Shown here one piece after another: positions 8,634 to 16,018 of a stretch of DNA of 37,698 bases. Each line of letters opens with the position of its first letter. Within the stretch, counting starts at the first letter, position 1. The DNA is from Bacteroidetes bacterium CG2_30_33_31 (GTDB taxonomy: Bacteria; Bacteroidota; Bacteroidia; Bacteroidales; UBA1556), in the NCBI GenBank assembly GCA_001872625.1, contig MNXP01000026.1, positions 1 through 37,698 of the forward strand. Direction: 5' to 3'. The notes beneath the pieces were generated by a model, which saw only the letters and a program-made list of their open reading frames with translations, was not told the DNA's origin and did not search any database. The position numbers and the translations under genes were made by a program.

Positions 8634-10070
8634 ATGAATATTTACAAAATTTCTGTTTGTCTTTTTATAAGTTTATTTCTGTTCAACAGCAATATAGAGG
8701 CTCAAAAAAATGGATTCAATATTAAAATTACCATTGATAAATATCCAGATTCATTGCTTTATTTGGTTAACTATTATGGAAAAACAAACCAAATAAAAGA
8801 TACCGCTTATATTCACAATGGAAATTTTTCTTTTGAAGGCAAAACGCCTCTTGAAGGTGGAATTTATATGTGTGTAACCAAAGACAGAAAATACTTTGAA
8901 ATGATTGTTGATAAAGAGCAAAACTTCTCCCTAAGAACCACAAATGAAGATTTTGTTAATAGCATGAAAATTAAAGGATCTATTGATAATGAGGATTTTT
9001 ACAGCTATCTTAAATTTTTGAGCAGTAAGGAAATAGATAAAAAATCCATTGAGGAAAGCTATAAAGATAAGACTGATTCAATTTCGAAAAAAGAATTAAA
9101 TGGCAAACTGAATCTATTGAATGAAGATGTTTTAGCATATAAATTAAAAATTATGGGCGAAAAGCCAAATAGCTTTTTGACGACAATTTTAAAAGCATCA
9201 AAGGAACCCGAAATTCCAACTATTTTGCCTAAAAATGACAAGGGAGAGACCGATTCAGCATATATTTATCAATATTACAAAGCTCATTTTTTCGACGATT
9301 TTAACTTTGCTGATGAGCGAGTTTTGCGCACACCAATTTATGCTACAAAACTTACAAAATATTTCACCAAGGTACTATTGCAACAAGCAGACACTCTTAT
9401 AAAAGAAGCTGATAGAATAATTGCTGCCTCCAAATCAAATAAAGAAACATATAAATATTGCATTTGGTACTTCACCTATGAAACTGAAACCTCTCAAATA
9501 ATGGGCTTAGATGCTGTATTTGTTCACCTTGTAAATACTTATTATAAAACTGGCGAAGCTTATTGGGTAAATGAAACTGTGTTGAAAAATATTATTGAAA
9601 GAGCTGATGTTCTTAATAAACTGCTTTTAGGAAAACCCGCACCAAATATGGTTATGATTGACACAAACAATAATCTTGCTTCAATGCTTTCAATTAAATC
9701 AAAATACACTATTCTACTTTTTTGGGATCCCGATTGTGGTCATTGTCGACAAGAAATACCACTTTTAAGAGATTGGATGAAGGAAAATAAAGACAAATAT
9801 GGAGTGGAAATTTTTTCTATTTGTAGCGATACAAATCTTATAAAATGGAAAACTTTTATAAATAATTTCCAGATAAGAGATTGGATAAACGTTAATGGAA
9901 CGCGCTCGGCAACAGAAAACTATCACGATCTTTATGACGTCATTAGCACGCCTACAATATATTTGCTCGATAAAGATAAAAAGATTATTGCCAAAAGATT
10001 GGCTTACGAACAACTCGTAAATTTTATCAAAAACGACTATAATTCTAAACTTATAAAAGAGATTAAATAA
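8634..10070 (+). CDS. Secreted TlpA/thioredoxin-fold protein with DUF5106-like region
   Basis: This 478-aa protein starts with a signal peptide (about residues 1-23, Ala-x-Ala-like end). A DUF4369-type beta domain follows (about 25-130), with the Gly-x-Phe-x-Phe-x-Gly pattern. Next is a helical DUF5106-like middle part (about 150-325), then a C-terminal thioredoxin fold (about 330-478). The active site reads Asp-Pro-Asp-Cys-Gly-His-Cys, placing the redox pair at C368 and C371. A Ser-Thr-Pro cis-proline segment lies near residue 443. Such proteins act in the periplasm as thiol-disulfide reductases or in cytochrome c/envelope protein maturation; the exact partner is unknown. It is flanked by AT-rich gaps of 79 and 105 bp and is probably transcribed alone. 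Confidence 0.88.
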   Translation: MNIYKISVCLFISLFLFNSNIEAQKNGFNIKITIDKYPDSLLYLVNYYGKTNQIKDTAYIHNGNFSFEGKTPLEGGIYMCVTKDRKYFEMIVDKEQNFSLRTTNEDFVNSMKIKGSIDNEDFYSYLKFLSSKEIDKKSIEESYKDKTDSISKKELNGKLNLLNEDVLAYKLKIMGEKPNSFLTTILKASKEPEIPTILPKNDKGETDSAYIYQYYKAHFFDDFNFADERVLRTPIYATKLTKYFTKVLLQQADTLIKEADRIIAASKSNKETYKYCIWYFTYETETSQIMGLDAVFVHLVNTYYKTGEAYWVNETVLKNIIERADVLNKLLLGKPAPNMVMIDTNNNLASMLSIKSKYTILLFWDPDCGHCRQEIPLLRDWMKENKDKYGVEIFSICSDTNLIKWKTFINNFQIRDWINVNGTRSATENYHDLYDVISTPTIYLLDKDKKIIAKRLAYEQLVNFIKNDYNSKLIKEIK

Positions 10071-10175
10071 TTGAATATAAATCAATTGTGCGCTGAGTTA
10101 TTTAATTTTTATTAAAATCGTTTTTTATTCTCATCTATTATTTTAAAACTATTAGCCAACCTTTAAACACCTTCT

Positions 10176-11402
10176 ATGCAATACCAGCGACATGATTTCG
10201 ATAATGGAATTAGAATTATCCATCAAAGGGTAAAAAGTCCTGTTGCACATTTTGGAATTATCATAAACACTGGATCGCGCGATGAATTAGATTCCGAACA
10301 AGGCGTGGCTCATTTCATAGAACATACTATCTTTAAAGGAACAAAAAAAAGAAAATCTTTTCATATTCTTAATAGATTAGATAGTGTTGGCGCAGATATG
10401 AACGCATATACCACCAAAGAGGAAACCTGTCTTTATGCCTCATTTTTAAAAGAACATCTGCAAAGAACTATCGAACTTTTTGCTGATATAAGCATTAATT
10501 CTACTTTTCCACAAAAAGAAATAGAAAAGGAAAAAGATGTAATAATTGACGAAATTAACTCATACCGCGATAATCCTTCCGAAGAAATTTTTGACGAAAT
10601 TGAAGATATAGTCTTTGAGGGAAATTCTTTAGGAAGAAATATACTTGGCACTAAAGAAAGTGTTACAAATTTAAAGCGATCTAATATTTTTAAATTTATA
10701 AAAAGAACTTATCATACTGACCAAATAGTAATTTGTTCGGTAGGTGATTATGATTTCAATATAGTTATAAATCAATGCATTAAATACTTTTCAGAGATTC
10801 AAACTTATAAAAGAACGATTGTTAGAAAGCCGCCAGAAATTTACATTCCAAGAACTATAATTAGAAAAAAAGCTCAGCATCAGGCACATTGTATTATTGC
10901 AAATAAAGCTTATAATTCGATGGACGATAAAAGAAGTATTTTGTTTTTGCTGAATAATATCCTCGGTGGTCCAGGGTTAAACTCACGCCTAAATCTTGGC
11001 ATTAGAGAAAAATACGGGTTCTGCTATAATTTAGAATCAAATTATACTGTCTATTCCGATTCAGGAATTGTTTCTATATATCTTGGAACAGATTTCGATT
11101 ATTTGGAAAAAACTATTAACCTTGTGTTAAAAGAACTTTCTAAACTTAGGAATAATAAACTGGGAACTTTTCAACTTCATACCGCAAAACAACAGATTAA
11201 AGGGCAAATTGCGATCAGTAACGACAACAATATTAATGAGTTAATATCCATGGGTAAGAGTATAATTTCTTATGATAGCGTTGAAAGTTTAGAATCAATA
11301 TATTCAAAAATTGAAGCAATTACCTCCGAAGAATTAATTGAAGTTGCCAATGAAATTTTCGATAATTCACAACTCACAAAACTAATTTATACTAAGTCTT
11401 AA
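10176..11402 (+). CDS. M16 family zinc peptidase
   Basis: The 408-aa protein is a single M16 alpha-beta-alpha-beta unit of the processing-peptidase type. The inverted zinc motif His-x-x-Glu-His is at residues 46-50 (H46, E49, H50). The third ligand fits E126 in the Ile-Asp-Glu-Ile segment, 76 residues later, as the family rule requires. The C-terminal half has the Gly-Gly-Pro-Gly-Leu-Asn-Ser-Arg-Leu block common to M16 proteins. There is no signal peptide, so it should work in the cytoplasm, probably on peptides or misfolded fragments. It overlaps functionally with the next gene only by position: three bases separate its stop from the methyltransferase ATG, so the two are co-transcribed. Confidence 0.93.
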   Translation: MQYQRHDFDNGIRIIHQRVKSPVAHFGIIINTGSRDELDSEQGVAHFIEHTIFKGTKKRKSFHILNRLDSVGADMNAYTTKEETCLYASFLKEHLQRTIELFADISINSTFPQKEIEKEKDVIIDEINSYRDNPSEEIFDEIEDIVFEGNSLGRNILGTKESVTNLKRSNIFKFIKRTYHTDQIVICSVGDYDFNIVINQCIKYFSEIQTYKRTIVRKPPEIYIPRTIIRKKAQHQAHCIIANKAYNSMDDKRSILFLLNNILGGPGLNSRLNLGIREKYGFCYNLESNYTVYSDSGIVSIYLGTDFDYLEKTINLVLKELSKLRNNKLGTFQLHTAKQQIKGQIAISNDNNINELISMGKSIISYDSVESLESIYSKIEAITSEELIEVANEIFDNSQLTKLIYTKS

Positions 11403-11405
11403 AAT

Positions 11406-12047
11406 ATGAAAATTGTTGAAGAAAATATTGATGAATATTCACAAAATCATAGCCTTAGAGAATCCGACGTTCTAAAAGATATCAGAAGGAAAACTTACCT
11501 TGAGACAGTTTATCCAAGAATGCTTTCAGGTCAGCCACAAGCATATTTTTTGGGAATGCTGGCTAACATTAAAAAGTCAAAAATAATTTTGGAAATTGGA
11601 ACTTTTACAGCTTATTCGGCTATAGCCATGGCAGAAATGACCGACGAATCCACCATAATTCATACAATTGAAAATAATGTTGAATTTGAAGATACAATAA
11701 ATAAAAATATTGAAAATGCAGGATTTACAAATAGAATTATTTTACATATTGGTGATGCACTGCAAATATTAGAAAATTTAAATTTTGTACCTGACTTTGT
11801 ATTTATTGATGCCGACAAACAAAACTACCTCAATTATTTTAAAATGCTGCTAAAAATAATGAAAAAGGATAGTTTTATCGTAGCCGACAATGTATTGTGG
11901 AGCGGAAAAGTGCTCAGCAATAAAATTAAATATGACAAGGAAACTCTTGCAATTCAAGATTTTAACGAATTTGTAAATAACGATATGAGAGTTGTAAACT
12001 TGATGCTTCCAATTCGCGATGGTTTGATGCTGATTCATATAAAATAG
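11406..12047 (+). CDS. O-methyltransferase, catechol-type (class I SAM)
   Basis: This 213-aa protein matches the bacterial caffeoyl-CoA/catechol O-methyltransferase family in length and motifs. It has Glu-Ile-Gly-Thr-Phe-Thr-Ala-Tyr-Ser (SAM motif I, about residues 60-68), Asp-Phe-Val-Phe-Ile-Asp-Ala-Asp-Lys (metal and catalytic Asp, about 131-139) and a later Asp-Asn-Val-Leu-Trp-Ser-Gly. These are the divalent metal ligands of the family. It methylates a hydroxyl of a small aromatic or possibly a modified nucleoside; the in vivo substrate is unknown. It follows the M16 peptidase gene after three bases and is followed by a 99-bp gap with a new promoter box. Confidence 0.92.
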   Translation: MKIVEENIDEYSQNHSLRESDVLKDIRRKTYLETVYPRMLSGQPQAYFLGMLANIKKSKIILEIGTFTAYSAIAMAEMTDESTIIHTIENNVEFEDTINKNIENAGFTNRIILHIGDALQILENLNFVPDFVFIDADKQNYLNYFKMLLKIMKKDSFIVADNVLWSGKVLSNKIKYDKETLAIQDFNEFVNNDMRVVNLMLPIRDGLMLIHIK

Positions 12048-12102
12048 AAATTCAAACACGATAAAATTGAAATATTTTAATCCTTTTATCCAATCAAATT
12101 TG

Positions 12103-12110
12103 TAGATTTG
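12103..12110 (+). promoter_or_regulatory. Probable -7 box for lipid kinase operon
   Basis: TAGATTTG followed by C fits TAnnTTTG and ends 36 bp before the ATG at 12147. A TTG at 12067-12069 is too far upstream, so the -33 element is poor or absent. Confidence 0.45.
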
Positions 12111-12146
12111 CAGTCTTCAGCAAAGGAAAACAGATTATAAATTTTA

Positions 12147-13064
12147 ATGAATTTGAAAACAAAAACCAGAAATATTTTATTTATCATCAACCCTAAATCT
12201 GGGCCTGGATTGTTTCCAAAACTCGACCAAAGAATTGATAACTATTTAAAAGATAGCGATATAATATTAACAATTAAAAAAACAGAATACGCTGGACATG
12301 CAACAGAACTATGCAGAGAAGCTATTAATTCTTCTGAAAGAATAGACGCGATAGTAGTGGCGGGAGGTGATGGCACTGTGAACGAAGTTGTGAATGGCAT
12401 TGGGCTATCTGGAATGCCTCTTGGCATTATTCCTACTGGCTCAGGCAATGGTTTAGCGCGACATTTAGGAATATCAATGCTGCCATTTTGGTCAATCAAA
12501 AATATAATTCATGGTCAAGTTATGGCTATTGATATGATGAAAATTGGTAAAAACACTTATGCAGCAAATGTTACAGGTGTAGGATTCGATGCTATAATTT
12601 CATCAAAATTTCAATTTAGCAAAATAAGAGGACCTATTGCTTATGCTAAGCTTATATTAGAAGAGTTTATAAAATATAAATCATCTACTTACGAGATTAA
12701 AATTGATGGTAAAAAAATTGTAGTAGATTCTGCCATGATTACAGCTGCAAACTCCTCACAATTTGGAAATAATGTTTATATAGCTCCAAGCGCTTCGTTG
12801 ACAGACGGATTTATAAATTTATGCATCTTAAAACCATTCCCAAAAGCATTAGCTTTAGATATTGTTACAAAATTAATGACTAAGCAAATAGAAAATAGCA
12901 AATATTATTCAAGATACCTTGCAAAGAAAATTACTATTAAGCAGAAAAAAGCCACTTTTCAAATTGATGGTGAGCCTATTAAAGAAAAACGAAAAATAAA
13001 AATTAAAGTTTTGGAGAAATCTCTAAATATTATAGTGCCAATAAAAAGCATAAATAAAATATAA
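12147..13064 (+). CDS. Diacylglycerol/lipid kinase family protein
   Basis: This 305-aa protein belongs to the DAGK catalytic-domain family (YegS/DgkB type). Ile-Asn-Pro-Lys-Ser-Gly lies near residue 15. The nucleotide-binding Gly-Gly-Asp-Gly-Thr-Val-Asn-Glu-Val motif is at about 73-81. Pro-Thr-Gly-Ser-Gly-Asn-Gly-Leu-Ala-Arg follows at about 97-106. The C-terminal beta domain (about 130-300) includes an Asp-Gly-Glu-Pro-Ile segment. It phosphorylates a lipid with ATP, probably in recycling of diacylglycerol or a related lipid at the inner membrane face. Its stop overlaps the next start by one base (TAATG), so translation of the SUI1 gene is likely coupled. Lipid specificity cannot be told. Confidence 0.92.
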   Translation: MNLKTKTRNILFIINPKSGPGLFPKLDQRIDNYLKDSDIILTIKKTEYAGHATELCREAINSSERIDAIVVAGGDGTVNEVVNGIGLSGMPLGIIPTGSGNGLARHLGISMLPFWSIKNIIHGQVMAIDMMKIGKNTYAANVTGVGFDAIISSKFQFSKIRGPIAYAKLILEEFIKYKSSTYEIKIDGKKIVVDSAMITAANSSQFGNNVYIAPSASLTDGFINLCILKPFPKALALDIVTKLMTKQIENSKYYSRYLAKKITIKQKKATFQIDGEPIKEKRKIKIKVLEKSLNIIVPIKSINKI

Positions 13065-13408
13065 TGAGCAAAAAACATAAAACTATTTACGGTGGCAATA
13101 CAGTTTATTCCACAAATCCAAACTTTAAAACCAATGATGAACCTGAAAAAATCACAGTAAATCCTAAAGAACAAAATCTTAGAATTTGGTTAGAAAAAGG
13201 AGGAAGAGGCGGTAAAATTGCAAGCGTTATTAAAGGATTTATCGGCGATGAAGATGATTTGATAAACTTAAGCAAGATAATTAAAACAAGTTGTGGCACT
13301 GGGGGAAACGCAAAAAATGGCGAAATAATTATTCAAGGAGATCACAGAGATAAAATTCTCAATATTTTAACCCTAAGTGGTTACAAAGCTAAAAAAGCTG
13401 GAGCATAG
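13064..13408 (+). CDS. SUI1/YciH family translation factor
   Basis: This 114-aa protein is a bacterial SUI1 (eIF1-like) protein. The N-terminal third is a flexible, charged linker. The SUI1 fold begins near residue 38 and contains Glu-Lys-Gly-Gly-Arg-Gly-Gly-Lys, the family's conserved basic loop. Cys-Gly-Thr-Gly-Gly-Asn-Ala-Lys follows, then the C-terminal Ile-Gln-Gly-Asp-His-Arg segment. Relatives such as E. coli YciH bind the small ribosomal subunit and influence start-codon choice, but their physiological role is not settled. It sits between a lipid kinase and a manganese exporter in one operon: one base of overlap upstream, two bases of gap downstream. Confidence 0.93.
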   Translation: MSKKHKTIYGGNTVYSTNPNFKTNDEPEKITVNPKEQNLRIWLEKGGRGGKIASVIKGFIGDEDDLINLSKIIKTSCGTGGNAKNGEIIIQGDHRDKILNILTLSGYKAKKAGA

Positions 13409-13410
13409 AT

Positions 13411-13968
13411 ATGGAAATTATAGCGCTAATTTTAATTGCTTTGAGCTTAACTTTCGACACTTTTGCAATCTCTGTTTCCTCAGGAATAGCAGTTAGCAAA
13501 ATTAGTTTTCGACAAGCATTTATCATAGCAAGTATTTTTGCAATTTTCCAAGCGGGAATGCCAATAATTGGCTGGATAATAGGCTATCAAATAAATGATT
13601 TTTATATCAATTACAATTATTTTGTGGCTATTATACTACTCACCTTAATAGGATTAAAAATGATTTGGGACGCCATAAGATATCAAAATAGAACAAAAAG
13701 CTTCAATCCTTTAAAGCCAATAGTTATGATTGGTTTAGCAATAGCTACCAGTATCGATGCTTTAGCAGTTGGTTTTAGTTTTGCATTTATTCAAGTTAAT
13801 ATTATGCTTGCAACTTTGATAATTGGAATTTCAACTTTTTTAATGGCAATGACAGGAATGTTGTTTGGGAAACATCTAGGAAATAAAATTGGTAAAAAAG
13901 CGGAAATTATAGGTGGCTTAGTGCTAATATTATTAGCTTTAAAAATATTGTGGGATAAGGTTTTATAA
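13411..13968 (+). CDS. mntP: Manganese efflux pump MntP
   Basis: The 185-aa membrane protein has six hydrophobic segments arranged as two related halves, and the full length of the MntP family. Each half begins with a helix bearing a conserved acidic residue: Thr-Phe-Asp-Thr-Phe-Ala (D16) and Ser-Ile-Asp-Ala-Leu-Ala (about D111). Both are typical of MntP and needed for transport in known members. It exports Mn(II) across the inner membrane. The gene starts two bases after the SUI1 stop, so it shares the lipid-kinase promoter. No yybP-ykoY manganese riboswitch is visible before it, unlike in many enterobacteria. A bidirectional terminator follows at once. Confidence 0.95.
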   Translation: MEIIALILIALSLTFDTFAISVSSGIAVSKISFRQAFIIASIFAIFQAGMPIIGWIIGYQINDFYINYNYFVAIILLTLIGLKMIWDAIRYQNRTKSFNPLKPIVMIGLAIATSIDALAVGFSFAFIQVNIMLATLIIGISTFLMAMTGMLFGKHLGNKIGKKAEIIGGLVLILLALKILWDKVL

Positions 13969-13999
13969 AAAAAACACTCACATAAGCGAGTGTTTTTTT
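13968..13999. terminator. Bidirectional terminator between convergent genes
   Basis: A 12-bp stem (13968-13979 with 13988-13999, 8-nt loop) has an A-run on the left and a T-run on the right, so it can stop transcription from both sides. It lies between mntP (+) and the lipoprotein gene (-). Confidence 0.93.
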
Positions 14000-14015
14000 A
14001 TAAATAAAAATTAGT

Positions 14016-14537
14016 TTAGTTTAATGGACTTGCTGTAACTTTTGTCAACAATTCCAAAGCCATTTTATAATCAATACCAGTTTGATCTGTTGTCCCTGAG
14101 AAAGAAATATAAATTGGTTTCTTGGAAGCCAACATTAGATTAACTCTGTCAAACTGACCGTTGCTATTATCAAAAACAACTTTAGTACCTTCTTGAATAT
14201 CTAAGTTTTGAAATGTCCATTCGGCAACATTTCCTTCTGAAGAAATGTTAATAACACAATCAATCAATTTGAAATTGGTTGATAAAGTACTAAATGTGCC
14301 AGATGCACCAGAAACAACCCATTTTTTAATGTTGGCGAGATATTTAGTAATATCTTCATTGTCTGTCAAAATAATAGTGTCTTTAATGTCAAATGTGCCA
14401 TTTGCTTTTGCTCCTTTGGCAATGTTAACATTCATGTCAGATTTTAAAGGAACATCGAAAGTAATATCCAATAAATCCTTTGAGCAGGCTGTAACTATTA
14501 CAACTGCTAAGATAAAAAATAAACTTTTAATTTTCAT
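14016..14537 (-). CDS. Small lipoprotein of unknown function
   Basis: This 173-aa product begins with a lipoprotein signal peptide. A hydrophobic stretch ends in Val-Thr-Ala-Cys at about residues 15-18, followed by Ser-Lys-Asp, so export and lipid anchoring are expected. The mature part is rich in Thr, Asp and Asn with alternating hydrophobic residues, suggesting a beta-sandwich. I do not recognise the family. The gene has a full promoter (TTG-N19-TATCTTTG, 14580-14609) and a real Shine-Dalgarno sequence, AAGGAG, 7 nt from the ATG. Such a sequence is rare in this phylum. It stands alone between the tRNA-Lys gene and a terminator. High expression is a reasonable guess; function is unknown. Confidence 0.85.
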   Translation of the reverse strand: MKIKSLFFILAVVIVTACSKDLLDITFDVPLKSDMNVNIAKGAKANGTFDIKDTIILTDNEDITKYLANIKKWVVSGASGTFSTLSTNFKLIDCVINISSEGNVAEWTFQNLDIQEGTKVVFDNSNGQFDRVNLMLASKKPIYISFSGTTDQTGIDYKMALELLTKVTASPLN

Positions 14538-14544
14538 AAATTTT

Positions 14545-14550
14545 CTCCTT
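14545..14550 (-). promoter_or_regulatory. Shine-Dalgarno sequence AAGGAG
   Basis: On the minus strand AAGGAG is placed 7 nt before the ATG of the lipoprotein gene. Most genes in this window have no such site, so this one stands out. Confidence 0.75.
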
Positions 14551-14579
14551 AATAATATTAGTTAATTAATTGATTGGTA

Positions 14580-14609
14580 CAAAGATAATATTTAAAATAT
14601 TTATCTCAA
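14580..14609 (-). promoter_or_regulatory. Promoter of lipoprotein gene
   Basis: On the minus strand TTG (14607-14609), a 19-bp spacer, then TATCTTTG (14580-14587). This matches the Bacteroidota -33/-7 pattern with the same spacing as the RNA gene promoters here. Confidence 0.8.
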
Positions 14610-14660
14610 CATTAATTTATTATTTTTTTATGATGTATATCATTTCAGTTTTTTTGTTCT

Positions 14661-14692
14661 AAAAAAAGCCATTCTCAGTATGAAGAATGGCT
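14661..14692 (-). terminator. Terminator of tRNA-Lys
   Basis: A perfect 9-bp stem (14684-14692 with 14667-14675 read on the minus strand, 8-nt loop) is followed by a run of seven T on the minus strand. It lies directly after the tRNA-Lys 3' end. Confidence 0.92.
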
Positions 14693-14697
14693 CTAAG

Positions 14698-14770
14698 TGA
14701 TCCCGTCGAGATTCGAACTCGAGACCCTTTGATTAAAAGTCAAATGCTCTACCAGCTGAGCTACGAGATC
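14698..14770 (-). tRNA. trnK: tRNA-Lys (UUU)
   Basis: The minus-strand sequence folds into a full cloverleaf. It has a 7-bp acceptor stem with one G-T pair, a D-stem GCTC/GAGC, an anticodon stem TTTGA/TCAAA and a T-stem TCGAG/CTCGA with a TTCGAAT loop. The loop CTTTTAA gives anticodon TTT (lysine). The length is 73 nt including discriminator A. The 3' CCA is not encoded. It has its own promoter (14808-14837) and terminator (14661-14692). Confidence 0.97.
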
Positions 14771-14807
14771 ATCATTTTCCGCTATAAAAAATTTCAAAAG
14801 CGGAGTG

Positions 14808-14837
14808 CAAAAATACAAGGTTTTTCTTAGCAAGCAA
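14808..14837 (-). promoter_or_regulatory. Promoter of tRNA-Lys
   Basis: On the minus strand TTG (14835-14837, inside TTTG), a 19-bp spacer, then TATTTTTG (14808-14815). The predicted start lies about 30 nt before the mature tRNA. Confidence 0.85.
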
Positions 14838-15026
14838 AGGTTTTGTAATTTATTTTGCTTCATGAGGGTATCTAATTGAAAGGCTGAAATTTATAAAATT
14901 ATGATTTGTATTATTTATTGATAAATAGCCAATAATAATAAGAAATAAGATACATAAATTATTAATTTCGCATTCTATTTAGTCGAGTATTAATGACAAA
15001 GCATAACAATATATTTAAGATAATAA

Positions 15027-15326
15027 ATGAGTTCAAACATTCAAAATATTAGAAAATCATATCAAGCAAATCCGTATCAAGCTCTTGAAAAAATCAACAA
15101 TATTTTAAAGATTAAGATTACAAAAGATGCCTTGCTGCTGCGGGCTGAAATTAATCAACAGCTAAGTAGAAATACTGACGCTTTAAATGATTATACCGAA
15201 GTAATGACAATTTTTGGCGTCGATGATGAGACTTTATATAGGAAGCAATTACTTGCAGAGATAATAGAAATGACTCAGATTGATATTTATTCGTGTCCCA
15301 ATTTGCATAAAGACCCTTGGGAATAA
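15027..15326 (+). CDS. Small TPR-like protein
   Basis: This 99-aa protein has no signal peptide. Residues about 10-70 can form two to three alpha-helical hairpins: a Tyr-Gln-Ala-Leu-Glu-Lys segment, then Ala-Leu-Leu-Leu-Arg-Ala-Glu followed by Ala-Leu-Asn-Asp-Tyr. This spacing is that of TPR-type repeats. The C-terminus ends in Ser-Cys-Pro-Asn-Leu-His-Lys-Asp-Pro-Trp-Glu, a tail that looks conserved rather than random. The family is not one I can name with certainty. It lies alone, between the divergent tRNA-Lys and the SRP RNA gene, with no near-consensus promoter box. It may be a cytoplasmic scaffold or adaptor; this is a guess from the fold only. Confidence 0.75.
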   Translation: MSSNIQNIRKSYQANPYQALEKINNILKIKITKDALLLRAEINQQLSRNTDALNDYTEVMTIFGVDDETLYRKQLLAEIIEMTQIDIYSCPNLHKDPWE

Positions 15327-15375
15327 GCACTATAGAAGTTTAAAAATTAAAGAATCATAATTATATAAAATTATG

Positions 15376-15405
15376 TTGCTTGGTTGAAAGATATTTATAT
15401 TTTTG
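15376..15405 (+). promoter_or_regulatory. Promoter of SRP RNA
   Basis: TTG (15376-15378), a 19-bp spacer, then TATTTTTG (15398-15405) followed by C. Transcription would start within a few bases of the mature RNA 5' end. Confidence 0.85.
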
Positions 15406-15408
15406 CCC

Positions 15409-15509
15409 GTGGGTAAGTCTTATACGACCAGCTCCTGCTGAACTCCCCCAGGACCGGAAGGTAGCAAGGGTAGGTGGTCGATGCGGTGCGATGTAAGTAG
15501 CTTACCCAC
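15409..15509 (+). ncRNA. ffs: Signal recognition particle RNA (small bacterial type)
   Basis: The ends GTGGGTAAG and CTTACCCAC pair perfectly and close a long hairpin. The core contains the conserved SRP domain IV elements: GACCAGCTCCTGCTGAACTC-type strand, CCAGGACCGGAAGGTAGCAAGG with the GGAA tetraloop, and the returning GGTGGTC. About 101 nt fits the 4.5S-type RNA without an Alu domain. It binds Ffh and directs membrane proteins to the translocon. A T-run at 15510-15516 serves as the terminator tail, and its own promoter is upstream. Confidence 0.96.
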
Positions 15510-15516
15510 TTTTTTT
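15510..15516 (+). terminator. T-run ending SRP RNA
   Basis: Seven T directly follow the closing helix of the SRP RNA, so the RNA's own terminal stem acts as the terminator hairpin. Confidence 0.75.
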
Positions 15517-15563
15517 GTTCTTAAATTTCAATTGTAGTTTTTTTCCAAAACTTGTCTTTTTTC

Positions 15564-15593
15564 TTGTGTAAATAAAAAAAAGTTCTACATTTG
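15564..15593 (+). promoter_or_regulatory. Promoter of tRNA-Asp
   Basis: TTG (15564-15566), a 19-bp spacer, then TACATTTG (15586-15593) followed by C. The start would lie about 30 nt before the mature tRNA, as for tRNA-Lys. Confidence 0.87.
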
Positions 15594-15629
15594 CAACCGC
15601 TTTCAAAAGCAATAAGTTCATAGATTTTT

Positions 15630-15703
15630 GGTTCGGTAGTTCAGCTGGTTAGAATACCTGCCTGTCACGCAGGGGGTCGCGGGTTCGAGTCCCGTCCGGA
15701 CCG
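15630..15703 (+). tRNA. trnD: tRNA-Asp (GUC)
   Basis: A full cloverleaf: acceptor GGTTCGG/CCGGACC, D-stem GTTC/GAAT (with a wobble), anticodon stem CCTGC/GCAGG with loop CTGTCAC (anticodon GTC, aspartate), and T-stem GCGGG/CCCGT. The length is 74 nt with discriminator G; CCA is not encoded. Its 3' part and the terminator after it are repeated at 16059-16130, behind the GIY-YIG gene. This copy has G at 15694, which pairs with C15680 in the T-stem, and is the functional one. Confidence 0.97.
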
Positions 15704-15751
15704 CATAAAGCTTTCAAGAAATTGAAAGCTTTTTTTTTGAAATTAATGATT
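15680..15751 (+). repeat. Direct repeat copy A (tRNA-Asp 3' end plus terminator)
   Basis: These 72 bp are repeated 379 bp downstream at 16059-16130 with a single mismatch (15694 G against 16073 A). The repeat covers the T-arm and acceptor 3' strand of tRNA-Asp, its terminator, and 13 bp beyond the T-run, up to ATGATT. Confidence 0.97.
15707..15738 (+). terminator. Terminator of tRNA-Asp
   Basis: A perfect 11-bp stem (15707-15717 with 15722-15732) with a GAAA loop runs into a stretch of nine T. A second identical copy is at 16086-16117. Confidence 0.95.
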
Positions 15752-16018
15752 ATGCAATATTTTGTATATATTTTAAAATCAGATAAATCTGATGTTTTCT
15801 ATAAAGGTTATACTACCGATTTAAGTCGCCGTTTATTTGAACATAATAATGGTTTAAGTCGTTATACCTCTGATAAAGGTCCTTGGAAATTAATTTATTT
15901 CAAGGAATTTGAAACCAAGAAAGAAGCTTTAATAGAAGAACTTAGATTAAAAAAACTGAATAGAAGGTCTATCGAAAAAATAATATTAGAATTTAATCAT
16001 GATAATTCTCTTTCATAA
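15746..16018 (+). CDS. GIY-YIG nuclease family protein
   Basis: The start is the ATG at 15746 (90 aa) or the one at 15752 (88 aa); an upstream TTG at 15722 lies inside the tRNA terminator and is not credible. The protein is a minimal GIY-YIG (URI/UPF0213-like) domain. It has Phe-Val-Tyr-Ile-Leu-Lys-Ser at the N-terminus (GIY strand), Tyr-Lys-Gly-Tyr-Thr about 15 residues later (YIG strand), and Ser-Arg-Arg-Leu-Phe-Glu-His-Asn with the catalytic Arg. A later helix carries the Glu of Ile-Glu-Glu-Leu-Arg, and Lys-Lys-Leu-Asn follows. Enzymes of this family cut DNA and include homing endonucleases. The gene fills the space between a functional tRNA-Asp with terminator and a decayed repeat of the same segment; its stop codon touches the decayed copy. 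Expression would need read-through of the tRNA terminator. Confidence 0.9.
   Translation: MIMQYFVYILKSDKSDVFYKGYTTDLSRRLFEHNNGLSRYTSDKGPWKLIYFKEFETKKEALIEELRLKKLNRRSIEKIILEFNHDNSLS

Noticed and set aside
13380..13420. Manganese riboswitch before mntP
   Set aside because: Only two bases separate mntP from the SUI1 gene, so there is no room for one.
15722..15745. Upstream TTG start for the GIY-YIG gene
   Set aside because: It lies inside the hairpin and T-run of the tRNA-Asp terminator and would encode a low-complexity leader.
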